From Desulfobulbaceae bacterium (GTDB taxonomy: Bacteria > Desulfobacterota > Desulfobulbia > Desulfobulbales > SURF-16), in the NCBI GenBank assembly GCA_021160685.1, contig JAGHCC010000284.1, positions 1 through 7,226 of the forward strand: a stretch of DNA of 7,226 nucleotides, read 5' to 3'. The notes beneath the pieces were generated by a model. It was not told the DNA's origin. It saw only the letters and a program-made list of their open reading frames with translations, and ran no database searches. Position numbers and translations under genes: made by a program. This document shows positions 1 to 5,741 of this stretch, piece by piece (the stretch's first letter is position 1; every line of letters starts with the position of its first letter).

Positions 1-50
1 CCAAAGGTCCGATACTCAATATTGTTCAGGAGATCCGTTAACTCTTTCAT
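1..50 (-). CDS. murE: MurE, UDP-MurNAc-tripeptide synthetase (N-terminal fragment)
   Basis: This is the first 16 complete codons of a minus-strand gene that runs off the left edge. It reads MKELTDLLNNIEYRTF from the ATG at 48-50. An in-frame TGA lies just upstream (69-71) and there is no other start codon between, so the start is firm. The short helical N-terminus (M-K-x-L-x-x-L-L) resembles the usual MurE beginning. Position immediately after a PASTA-tailed ftsI-type gene is where murE lies in most dcw clusters. MurE adds the third amino acid, usually meso-diaminopimelate in Gram-negative bacteria, to the peptidoglycan precursor in the cytoplasm. The 61-bp gap after the ftsI-type stop suggests co-transcription. 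The upstream ribosome site is only weakly purine-rich (GAAGAAAG). Identity rests mainly on position because no catalytic region is visible. Confidence 0.72.
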   Translation of the reverse strand, partial: MKELTDLLNNIEYRTF

Positions 51-67
51 ACTTTCTTCGTTAACGG
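35..67 (-). promoter_or_regulatory. Hairpin around the murE start codon
   Basis: CCGTTAAC (35-42) and GTTAACGG (60-67) are perfect 8-bp complements. After one mismatch the stem can extend by two more pairs. In the minus-strand transcript the 17-nt loop carries both the purine-rich ribosome site GAAGAAAG and the AUG of murE. Presenting or masking the start in this way could tune murE translation, but this is inference from the sequence alone. Each arm also contains the palindrome GTTAAC, so chance is possible. Confidence 0.35.
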
Positions 68-111
68 CTCATCGCAAAGGGCTGACTTTCCCAGGAGGCT
101 GTGACTTACTG

Positions 112-2106
112 TCATGATTCTATTTCCATCTCCAGAGTCAAAACGCACTCCTTACTGCTCAACGCCTTCCCGGGCTGCGGCTCCTGGCTGACGACATGTC
201 CGGAGCCATTCACCCGAATCTGCATATTACAAGGCTGCAGGACCTGCAAAGCCTTGCGAAGACTATAACCACGTAAATCCGGCATGCGTCTTCTCTCCTC
301 ATCCTCGTCCTGTCCGAATACCACCGTTGAATCCTGCAGCGCCAACCATTTCCGGTACAGCTCCTCCTGGTCCATGGAAGGAGGTTGATCTCCAATTTCC
401 GGAGCTGCGCTATGGGACATGGCCAGAACCTGTCGGAGAAAATTGTCCATACTGCGACGCAGGGGAGAATAGCCCTTCATATTAATACGGGCATCATCCA
501 GAGCCAGAAAGAGAGCCAGGCGCGGATGAGCCAACGGCGCCATACCAAGAAGCGTCGCTTGTTTAATAAACCGATGTGCATGTTCCGCTCCCTCCACCTC
601 TTCATCCTCCGATGCCTGCCTGACCTCCATCTGTTCTGCAAGAGGGGGCGCCAGCAGAGACTCGGCAAAAAAAATTGTGCTGCCCGGCGGGCTTCGATCC
701 TCAAGAAAATTAATAAACTGCTTGCTCATCTCCCCTTTAAACTCGGCCAGGGACTCATTCGTCTTATGTTCCGCCTGTCTTAACCCTTCTCCGGTCACCA
801 GGGACAGTAAAAGTGATGGATTAACCTGTTTTCCGCCATTGACAAGAGATGAAAAAACAGACAGCACGGAAAGACCGGTGGCCGGTTCGTTTTCCCCTAA
901 GAAAACAGGGCCATCGAGACCTTCTTCCCCTTTTTCTTCACCGGAATCTATTGTAAAAAGATTCAGGTATCGTCCTCCTCCAAATCCCAGTTCTGCTGCA
1001 AAGCCTGCCAGTTCGTCAAGGGAGGCCTGGCCCTCTTTCAGTTCGGCAAGTTCAGGTGAAAGCAGAAATTTATCATCAACAAACAGCCAGGGAAGAGGAT
1101 TGTGCTCCTTCTTCCATTTTTTTTTCATCCTTGGAAACAACGGTTTACCAGCAAAGACCTCGTCACCCTCTTCTTTTTTCACCCTGCCAAACCGGACAAA
1201 TGTTGCCAGCTGAAAAAGACGATTGAGCCCTCCGGGATAAATCGTCTGTGTCACCATTCGATTTTCAAGGGAATCCGCGCTGGACTGCCAAAACCGGTTT
1301 GGATCGAAGGCGGGCAGGTTGGCCAAGGCCAGAATCTCGCCATTTTCCACATCCATAACAGCAGCCATCCCCTGCTTTGCCCCTGTTTCCAGCAGCAACT
1401 TCTCTATTTTTCCTTCCAACAGGTTCTGTATCCTGAGATCCAGCGAAAGGACAAGGTGGGCTGACAGGCCGGAATCCGGTTTGGAAACTGCCTCGTTTGG
1501 GGACACACTGTTTCTCAACAGTGAATCGTAATACAACTCCATGCCAGCCAGTCCCTGTTCATCCTTGACAAAACCAAGAACATGGGCAGCGCTGTTTCCG
1601 TTGGGATAAAACCTTTCGTTTTCATGGACAAAATAGACGCCTGGCAGATTCATCCCGGCTATTTTTTCGGCAAGCGATGGGGCGACATGCCGACCAAGCC
1701 AAGTATGACTTCTTTCCGCCTTTAAATCCGCATACAACAACAACTCCTCAACATCAAGGACAGAGGACAGCTGCTTCACGCTTTCCCTTATATCTTCCAG
1801 CTCCAACGGCCTGGCATAAATCGAGATCTGTTGAAAACTGACGGCCAGTTCCCGAAAATTCCTGTCATAAATATTTTTCCTCGCCTCAAGGGATGCAGAC
1901 GCGGGAGAAGACTCGCTTTGCTCCTTTTGCGTACCGTCGAAAACATGACATATGGGGGGCCATGCCTTCCACACAATCAGTAACAGAAGGATCAGCGCCG
2001 AAAACAGAATTAATATGACTGCTTTCCATTTTTTTTCCCTTTCTCCCGGTGTCTGATTCAGCCTCGCATAATCAGACCCTGAACGCCGATATCCATTTGT
2101 TGCCAT
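112..2106 (-). CDS. ftsI: FtsI/PBP2-type septal penicillin-binding protein with PASTA domain, active-site motifs lost
   Basis: A 664-aa class B PBP-like protein from the ATG at 2104-2106. A TTG at 2152-2154 would add 16 residues but runs through a repeat. It has a basic cytoplasmic tail and one membrane helix (about 28-47). The PBP dimerisation domain follows, with IYDRNFRELAVS (79-90) and an RFYPNG-x-x-AAHVLGFV stretch ending in GLAGMELYYD (165-194). Next is the start of the transpeptidase domain, AAVMDVENGEILALANLP (248-265). A C-terminal PASTA domain spans about 607-660 (MPDLRGYSL, VVSQEPQPG). Active FtsI crosslinks septal peptidoglycan in the periplasm with FtsW and FtsL/B/Q. Here the SxxK block PGSTFK is PGGLNR (291-296), SxN aligns to SPE (350-352), and KTG is replaced by the acidic ASEDEEVEG (about 498-506). 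Later fold landmarks persist (LVNGG 421-425; LLGMAPLAHPRLALFLALDD 519-538). It is therefore probably a non-catalytic scaffold or regulator at the ftsI locus. The gene lies between ftsL and murE. Confidence 0.85.
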   Translation of the reverse strand: MATNGYRRSGSDYARLNQTPGEREKKWKAVILILFSALILLLLIVWKAWPPICHVFDGTQKEQSESSPASASLEARKNIYDRNFRELAVSFQQISIYARPLELEDIRESVKQLSSVLDVEELLLYADLKAERSHTWLGRHVAPSLAEKIAGMNLPGVYFVHENERFYPNGNSAAHVLGFVKDEQGLAGMELYYDSLLRNSVSPNEAVSKPDSGLSAHLVLSLDLRIQNLLEGKIEKLLLETGAKQGMAAVMDVENGEILALANLPAFDPNRFWQSSADSLENRMVTQTIYPGGLNRLFQLATFVRFGRVKKEEGDEVFAGKPLFPRMKKKWKKEHNPLPWLFVDDKFLLSPELAELKEGQASLDELAGFAAELGFGGGRYLNLFTIDSGEEKGEEGLDGPVFLGENEPATGLSVLSVFSSLVNGGKQVNPSLLLSLVTGEGLRQAEHKTNESLAEFKGEMSKQFINFLEDRSPPGSTIFFAESLLAPPLAEQMEVRQASEDEEVEGAEHAHRFIKQATLLGMAPLAHPRLALFLALDDARINMKGYSPLRRSMDNFLRQVLAMSHSAAPEIGDQPPSMDQEELYRKWLALQDSTVVFGQDEDEERRRMPDLRGYSLRKALQVLQPCNMQIRVNGSGHVVSQEPQPGKALSSKECVLTLEMEIES

Positions 2107-2118
2107 CTTAGCCGTTTT

Positions 2119-2197
2119 GTAACTATTCAGGGGGAAGCCACCAAATTGGCACAACCACCGCTCTGTAACTGTTCCGGAGCACTCCTGAACAGTTACA
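2119..2197. repeat. Palindromic, MITE/REP-like repeat between ftsL and the ftsI-type gene
   Basis: TGTAACTGTTC (2164-2174) and GAACAGTTACA (2187-2197) form a perfect 11-bp inverted repeat. After one mismatch come four more complementary pairs toward the centre. A third copy, TGTAACTATTCAGG (2119-2132), lies in the same orientation as the 2164 arm. It also matches the complement of the 2187 arm at 12 of 13 positions, so 2119-2197 can be seen as a roughly 79-bp unit with terminal inverted repeats. The element fills most of a 112-bp gap in an otherwise tightly packed operon, which suggests insertion. As RNA it would form a stable stem-loop, but no U-tract follows, so it is not a standard terminator. 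Its family is not identified. Confidence 0.6.
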
Positions 2198-2218
2198 CCA
2201 TTTTACTTCATCAAATTG

Positions 2219-2578
2219 TCAGAATCGAGGCCCGATGAGCTGAGCTGCCGAAGGAGAATAAAGACCTGACTGCAGGGATGCTCTTACTTCAATACGCTCT
2301 CTGGCCATGAGCTCCTTTTTCCCCTGCACAAGCCCGCTGTTTTCATTCCGGGCCTGGACCAGATACACCTGTCTGGAACCAAGATCCCGAAGTCCGTCAC
2401 GAATCATTGAACCGAACCAGAGGGTGCCAAACATGGCAACAATGACCCCTCCGGCAGCAACAAAACCGACTCCCTTCCAAAACAAACTCCTTCCAGCCGA
2501 AACTCGGAATCTTCTTGAAAAAACATTTTGCCTTGCGCCGACCATACCCGAATACCGGGGTGAATAATTCCTGATCAT
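2219..2578 (-). CDS. ftsL: FtsL-like cell division protein
   Basis: A 119-aa bitopic membrane protein. It has a basic N-terminal cytoplasmic segment (about 1-31, many R and K), one hydrophobic helix (about 32-55, rich in G, V, A and F) and a short periplasmic part (56-119). The periplasmic part includes a helical, charged stretch (about 68-103) that could form the coiled coil typical of FtsL, here short. FtsL joins FtsB and FtsQ and activates the FtsW-FtsI septal synthase. The start ATG (2576-2578) overlaps the rsmH stop as ATGA, with AAAAGG just upstream, which implies translational coupling. FtsL proteins are poorly conserved in sequence. The assignment rests on size, topology and position between rsmH and the ftsI-type gene, so it is strong by context and moderate by sequence. 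Confidence 0.78.
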   Translation of the reverse strand: MIRNYSPRYSGMVGARQNVFSRRFRVSAGRSLFWKGVGFVAAGGVIVAMFGTLWFGSMIRDGLRDLGSRQVYLVQARNENSGLVQGKKELMARERIEVRASLQSGLYSPSAAQLIGPRF

Positions 2579-3480
2579 CCTTTTATCCCCTCTTTGCTAT
2601 GCCTGAAGGCAACTCTTAATCTGGCGCTCCGGGATCTGTAATTGGCTCGTATCTCATCTGCCCCCGGAACAACAACCTTTCTCGTCAGAACCTTTAAATC
2701 TGGATTATCTCGAAAAGTACGCTTGACAAGCCGGTCCTCAAGGGAATGAAAACTAATAATGCAAACCCTTCCCCGGGGCAGCAGAATATCCGTAACATCA
2801 GCCAAGATCTTTTCCAAATTCTCCAATTCCCTGTTGACCGCAATACGCAGGGCCTGAAAAACCCTGGTTGCGACATGAATTTTTTTAGGGTGAAAACGCT
2901 TAGGAATTGCCCGGGCCACCAGATCAGCCAGTTGATCAGTTGTGACGATTCTGCCCTGCCGCCGCTCTTGCACAACATGGGCGGCAATGCGTCTTGCCTG
3001 CCTTTCTCCGCCGTAATAATAAAAAAGATCGGCCAATTCCTCTTCACCCTCCTCATTGAGCAGGTCCGCCGCCGTGACCCCGGTTCGGTCATCCATGCGC
3101 ATATCCAGAAACCCTTTCTCCCTGAAACTGAATCCGCGCTCCGGCCTGTCAAGCTGCAAAGACGAGAGGCCAAGATCCAGGAGCAGCCCGTTCACCCCCT
3201 CGATGCCCTGTTCCCCCAGGACATCCTTTACCCGGACAAAATTACTCCGGACAAAAGTGACTCGTGAGCCAAAGGGGGCAAGGTTGGCGCGGGCCAGCTC
3301 AATTGCATCCTTATCCCAGTCAAAGCCGATGACCCGGCCGGAGGGACTGCTTTTTTCAAGAATTGCGGCAGAATGCCCCCCCATCCCCAAATTTGCGTCA
3401 ACATAGATTCCGCCATCAACCGGCGCCAGCCAATGAATGACTTCTTCCAGCAGGACTGGGAGATGAATCCCCTCCATCAT
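2575..3480 (-). CDS. rsmH: 16S rRNA (cytosine1402-N4)-methyltransferase RsmH (MraW)
   Basis: A 301-aa SAM-dependent methyltransferase that N4-methylates C1402 in the decoding centre of 16S rRNA, acting in the cytoplasm on the small subunit. Family marks are clear and in order. HLPVLLEEV is at 6-14. The SAM-binding loop DANLGMGGHS (28-37) has A-N where most members have G-T. FDWDKDAIELA (53-63) is followed by LLLDLGLSSLQLDRPERGFSF (99-119), LDMRMD (125-130) and KIHVATRVFQALRIAVNREL (200-219). RVCIISFHSLEDRLVK (238-253) and RSRSARLRV (282-290) come near the end. Length is normal for the family. Two adjacent ATGs exist, at 3478-3480 and 3475-3477. GGAGG (3484-3488) is 3 nt from the first and 6 nt from the second, so the second may be the real start. 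The stop overlaps ftsL, and mraZ ends 24 bp upstream. Confidence 0.97.
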   Translation of the reverse strand: MMEGIHLPVLLEEVIHWLAPVDGGIYVDANLGMGGHSAAILEKSSPSGRVIGFDWDKDAIELARANLAPFGSRVTFVRSNFVRVKDVLGEQGIEGVNGLLLDLGLSSLQLDRPERGFSFREKGFLDMRMDDRTGVTAADLLNEEGEEELADLFYYYGGERQARRIAAHVVQERRQGRIVTTDQLADLVARAIPKRFHPKKIHVATRVFQALRIAVNRELENLEKILADVTDILLPRGRVCIISFHSLEDRLVKRTFRDNPDLKVLTRKVVVPGADEIRANYRSRSARLRVAFRHSKEGIKG

Positions 3481-3504
3481 CTCCCTCCGTAGAGTCTATC
3501 TCTT

Positions 3505-3984
3505 TCAATACATACCGAGATCGTTAAAAGTTTGATCATAAACCGTGTAATCTTCAGCGCTGGGGATACTTTCACTTTCCCACGTCTCCCAGTCCCAGAT
3601 CTCAAAAAAATCAAGCATGCCGTTCATGACAACTTTTTTCTTGATATTGAGCTGAGTGCGTAATTGAGCCGGCAAGAGAATACGGCCGTTTTTATCGATA
3701 TGACCTTCATTAATTCCGCCGATAAGATAACGAACCATTCTGACAATATGAGGCGGTTTATTTTCCATCTCCAAAAGCGCGGTTTCCCTTTTTTCCCACT
3801 CTTGAAACGGGTAAACACGGATACAATTATGCCATGGCGGGGTGATCATCAGACGCTCGTCATAATGACGCAACAAGACATCGCGGAACCTGGCCGGCAC
3901 ATTCAATCTACCCTTGGCATCCAGGCTGTGATCAGACCGGCCCCGAAAACGACTTGCGGAAGACTTGACAGTTGACTGACTCAA
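3505..3984 (-). CDS. mraZ: MraZ, transcriptional regulator of the dcw cluster
   Basis: A 159-aa protein from the TTG at 3982-3984, containing two AbrB/SpoVT-like swapped-hairpin DNA-binding repeats. Repeat 1 has FRGRSDHSLDAKGRLNVPARFR (13-34). Repeat 2 has GHIDKNGRILLPAQLR (94-109). Both carry the D-x-x-GR signature. MraZ forms ring-shaped oligomers and binds tandem short repeats upstream of its own gene. It represses or activates the dcw operon depending on the species. The frame is open upstream to a GTG at 4021-4023, but that start lacks a Shine-Dalgarno and would place the probable operator inside the coding sequence. The TTG has GGGGAG seven bases upstream (3992-3997). Most family members start near the FRGR motif, and the TTG puts that motif at residue 13. 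It is the first gene of the minus-strand cluster. Confidence 0.95.
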   Translation of the reverse strand: MSQSTVKSSASRFRGRSDHSLDAKGRLNVPARFRDVLLRHYDERLMITPPWHNCIRVYPFQEWEKRETALLEMENKPPHIVRMVRYLIGGINEGHIDKNGRILLPAQLRTQLNIKKKVVMNGMLDFFEIWDWETWESESIPSAEDYTVYDQTFNDLGMY

Positions 3985-3988
3985 AAAT

Positions 3989-4036
3989 ACACTCCCCGAC
4001 ACATTATGACACTTTGTAACCACTTTACACCACCGT
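3989..4036 (-). promoter_or_regulatory. Probable MraZ operator: five 7-mer boxes with about 10-bp period
   Basis: On the minus strand, going downstream, the boxes are ACGGTGG (4030-4036), AAAGTGG (4020-4026), AAAGTGT (4009-4015), AATGTGT (3999-4005) and GGAGTGT (3989-3995). Spacers are 3, 4, 3 and 3 nt. All share GTG at the same place and lie on one face of the helix. Two match exactly the AAAGTG(G/T)-N3 pattern described for Mycoplasma MraZ. The array starts about at the predicted transcription start and ends at the mraZ ribosome site, the usual place for an MraZ operator. Autoregulation of the cluster is inferred. Confidence 0.68.
3992..3997 (-). promoter_or_regulatory. Shine-Dalgarno that decides the mraZ TTG start
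   Basis: On the minus strand this reads GGGGAG, 7 nt ahead of the TTG at 3984. No comparable site precedes the GTG codons at 4023 or 4002. It overlaps the last MraZ-type box, so MraZ binding and ribosome loading use the same short stretch at DNA and RNA level respectively. Confidence 0.6.
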
Positions 4037-4042
4037 ATATAT

Positions 4043-4072
4043 TTTATAGTGAAATAGAAGGTAAGGTGTCAA
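4043..4072 (-). promoter_or_regulatory. Sigma70-type promoter of mraZ and the dcw cluster
   Basis: On the minus strand, a consensus -35 TTGACA (4067-4072) and a -10 TATAAA (4043-4048) are separated by 18 bp. The sequence upstream (4073-4160) is A/T-rich, as expected for an UP-type enhancer of promoter strength. Transcription would begin near 4036, giving a leader of about 52 nt that consists almost entirely of MraZ-type boxes. Confidence 0.75.
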
Positions 4073-4366
4073 GTAAAAAACAAAACTTAACCTATCTTGT
4101 TATTTTCATTAAAGATATAGGCATATTTTTTCAAACTATACTCTATAGTGTATGCAAAAAAAGCGACAGGCACTACATATGGTATTCAATTTAAAAAATC
4201 ACAAAGAAAAAATGTTTTTTTCTTTGTGGTACGAAGTGGGCAAATAAAAATCTCCCATTTCACATCAAACTGCCGGTCTTTGTGGCGACAAAATTAAAAA
4301 GCCCTCCTAATCGTTCACCAGCACCTCAACCTAAGTTAAATTCTCACGGTCGATCCTTTATATTTC
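4073..4366. other. AT-rich divergent intergenic region without a gene
   Basis: No credible coding sequence is seen here; the short open frames lack ribosome sites and family motifs. It contains an exact ACTATA-CTC-TATAGT inverted repeat (4135-4149) set among A and T runs. It also holds the long palindrome at 4200-4228. A weaker stem pairs GAAGTGGG with CCCATTTC (4233-4262) and includes one G-U pair. TCTTTGTGG occurs twice (4221-4229 and 4277-4285). A regulatory role for either flanking operon is possible but not shown. Confidence 0.5.
4200..4228. repeat. Perfect 13-bp inverted repeat with 3-nt loop
   Basis: CACAAAGAAAAAA (4200-4212) pairs exactly with TTTTTTCTTTGTG (4216-4228) around TGT. 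The stem is mostly A-T and has the same form on both strands. It lies more than 120 bp upstream of the mraZ promoter and more than 230 bp upstream of the plus-strand gene. No gene ends next to it, so a terminator role has no obvious client. It could be a regulator-binding palindrome, a cruciform-forming site or the trace of a small mobile repeat. Confidence 0.5.
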
Positions 4367-4397
4367 TTGACAATCAGGCATGCTCATCCACAATAAG
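4367..4397 (+). promoter_or_regulatory. Possible promoter of the secreted-protein operon
   Basis: A consensus -35 TTGACA (4367-4372) is followed 19 bp later by AATAAG (4392-4397), which keeps four of six -10 positions. The spacing is longer than ideal and the -10 is weak. It is the best sigma70-like site between the palindrome and the ATG at 4464, and it predicts a leader of about 60 nt. An activator may be needed. Confidence 0.4.
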
Positions 4398-4449
4398 ATT
4401 ATCTCGTCTTCTTTTTTCCAAACTATTTCACTCAACCTGTCCTTCAAAC

Positions 4450-4455
4450 AGGAGG
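4450..4455 (+). promoter_or_regulatory. Strong Shine-Dalgarno for the 4464 start
   Basis: AGGAGG lies 8 nt before the ATG at 4464. It sets the start at the signal-peptide methionine rather than at the in-frame ATG at 4380, which has no ribosome site. Confidence 0.85.
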
Positions 4456-4463
4456 TCTTTCCC

Positions 4464-5720
4464 ATGCACAGACTGATTCTTTTCATCCTGATCTTTTTCG
4501 TCTCCATTTCCACTGTCTGGGCCCAGGGCCAGGAAACCGGCACAACGGGTAAAAGTTTTTTCGACAAATTCATGGAAACAGCCGGACAGGTACTTGAAGA
4601 ACATGCCGGAGATGTCTTTGACGAATGGATCGGCACCTACAAAGGAAAAATCACCTCTGTCCAGCTTGTCCAGCGCCGTGGCAATGCCCTGATTCTTGAT
4701 GTCAGCTATGAGGACATCAAGCGCTCCGACGGTGTCTATATTGAAGGTGACGTCCTTTCAGGAGGCATGCCGCTGAACGGTTTTACAAACGATCTCATTC
4801 CGATTTCAGGACGAAGGGGGGTGATGAGACTGACAATTCAACGCTCGTCTGCTACCGGCCAGATGGACGAATGGGGAATCATGGCGGATTCCCAGGAGGC
4901 GGATGTACTCAATTCCGACCAGATACAGTTGTCCCTGGTCAGGGAAACCAATAAAGACCGCCCCTTTGGCAGCCTGACATACAATCTCCAGAAACAGTGG
5001 ACAGACAGCAGCGAACCCGAACTTCCTCCCGAGGCCCAGGATCAGACTGATGTGGTGGAGCTTGCTGAAGGCGAAACCATGGAAGAGTCCGACGGCCAGG
5101 TTCCCGGAGGAATAACCATGAAACCCTATATTCCGGTCGGCGTGATCCTGGCTCCGGTCAAGCCGGCAACTCCGGCTGTGAGCAACACAGCAACCACACG
5201 CACCATGGCGACTGTTGCCGCCGCCACAACCAGCTTTGATTTTTACAAAACCGCAGCCAATGCAGACTGGAAGGATTCCCGTCATGGAAAATTAACTTTT
5301 GGAGTAAAGCATCAAGTTTCCCAGGGGTTTGTGAGAACAGGAGAGAAAGGCATCCTCAGTACGGGAAATTCTGCCTCAGAGATACTGGAAACTCAGCCTC
5401 CCAAGTCAGCCAATGGCTGGGTTGAGGGACGTTTCCCGGCAATAACACTTGGCAGCAACGTCCACTTCAAGGCAGTTGCAGGATTTCGGAAGGGCGCTAC
5501 ACAGTCGGACGGAGCAACTTTCAGAGTTATTGTTGACGACGGCTCCCGTAAAACCTCGGTCCTCAAGCGAAAAATACGGGCCAATCGTTACATCAACCTG
5601 GATGGCGATCTCTCCCGCTGGGCAGGGAAGAAGATCAATATTATCCTGCGGGTGGACAGCGGTTCCAACAGCATTCATGATTATGCGGTGTGGGTTAAAC
5701 CCCGTTTAACCACGAAATAA
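4464..5720 (+). CDS. Secreted protein with C-terminal NPCBM-like beta-sandwich domain
   Basis: A 418-aa protein with a clear Sec signal peptide: MHRLILFILIFFVSISTVWA, probable cleavage after residue 20 (VWA-QGQ). Residues 30-60 form a charged, likely helical lead. Residues 60-178 are beta-rich (GKITSVQLVQ, LILDVSYED, VMRLTIQ, IQLSLVRE) with an internal GFTNDLIPISGRRG segment; this domain is not recognised. A P/T/A/E-rich linker runs from about 180 to 255. Residues about 257-414 resemble NPCBM-type beta-sandwich domains found in many secreted deltaproteobacterial proteins, with FDFYKTAANADWKDS, ILETQPPKSANGWVEGRFP, FKAVAGF-x-x-GATQSDGATF and YAVWVKPRL. Such domains often bind carbohydrate or act in surface adhesion, but the ligand is unknown. 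The protein is exported to the periplasm or beyond. It is the first gene of a pair with the secreted protein 21 bp downstream, and is divergent from mraZ. The domain call is from memory of the family pattern. Confidence 0.72.
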   Translation: MHRLILFILIFFVSISTVWAQGQETGTTGKSFFDKFMETAGQVLEEHAGDVFDEWIGTYKGKITSVQLVQRRGNALILDVSYEDIKRSDGVYIEGDVLSGGMPLNGFTNDLIPISGRRGVMRLTIQRSSATGQMDEWGIMADSQEADVLNSDQIQLSLVRETNKDRPFGSLTYNLQKQWTDSSEPELPPEAQDQTDVVELAEGETMEESDGQVPGGITMKPYIPVGVILAPVKPATPAVSNTATTRTMATVAAATTSFDFYKTAANADWKDSRHGKLTFGVKHQVSQGFVRTGEKGILSTGNSASEILETQPPKSANGWVEGRFPAITLGSNVHFKAVAGFRKGATQSDGATFRVIVDDGSRKTSVLKRKIRANRYINLDGDLSRWAGKKINIILRVDSGSNSIHDYAVWVKPRLTTK

Positions 5721-5741
5721 ATCTTTACCGGGGCTCTTTGT

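Noticed and set aside
385..1464. Several plus-strand open frames of 70-178 codons opposite the ftsI-type gene
   Set aside because: They lie wholly antisense to a well-supported gene, have biased shadow-like composition, and lack ribosome sites or family motifs.
112..2106. The ftsI-type gene as a frameshifted or truncated pseudogene
   Set aside because: The frame is continuous, both terminal domains are intact, and changes are confined to the catalytic motifs. It is better described as a pseudoenzyme.
2107..2154. 16-residue N-terminal extension of the ftsI-type protein from TTG
   Set aside because: It reads through the third repeat copy, has no clear ribosome site and its sequence does not resemble FtsI N-termini. 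The ATG at 2106 directly precedes a typical basic cytoplasmic tail.
2164..2197. Hairpin as a rho-independent terminator after ftsL
   Set aside because: No U-tract follows on either strand, and termination here would cut off ftsI and murE from their only visible promoter.
2746..3406. Plus-strand open frames opposite rsmH
   Set aside because: They are antisense to strongly conserved rsmH motifs and show no independent coding signal.
4006..4194. 62-codon plus-strand frame across the mraZ promoter
   Set aside because: It covers the promoter and operator of mraZ, has no Shine-Dalgarno and resembles translated AT-rich intergenic DNA.
4380..4463. Upstream ATG start for the secreted NPCBM-like protein
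   Set aside because: It has no ribosome site and would bury the signal peptide 28 residues inside. The ATG at 4464 has AGGAGG at good spacing.
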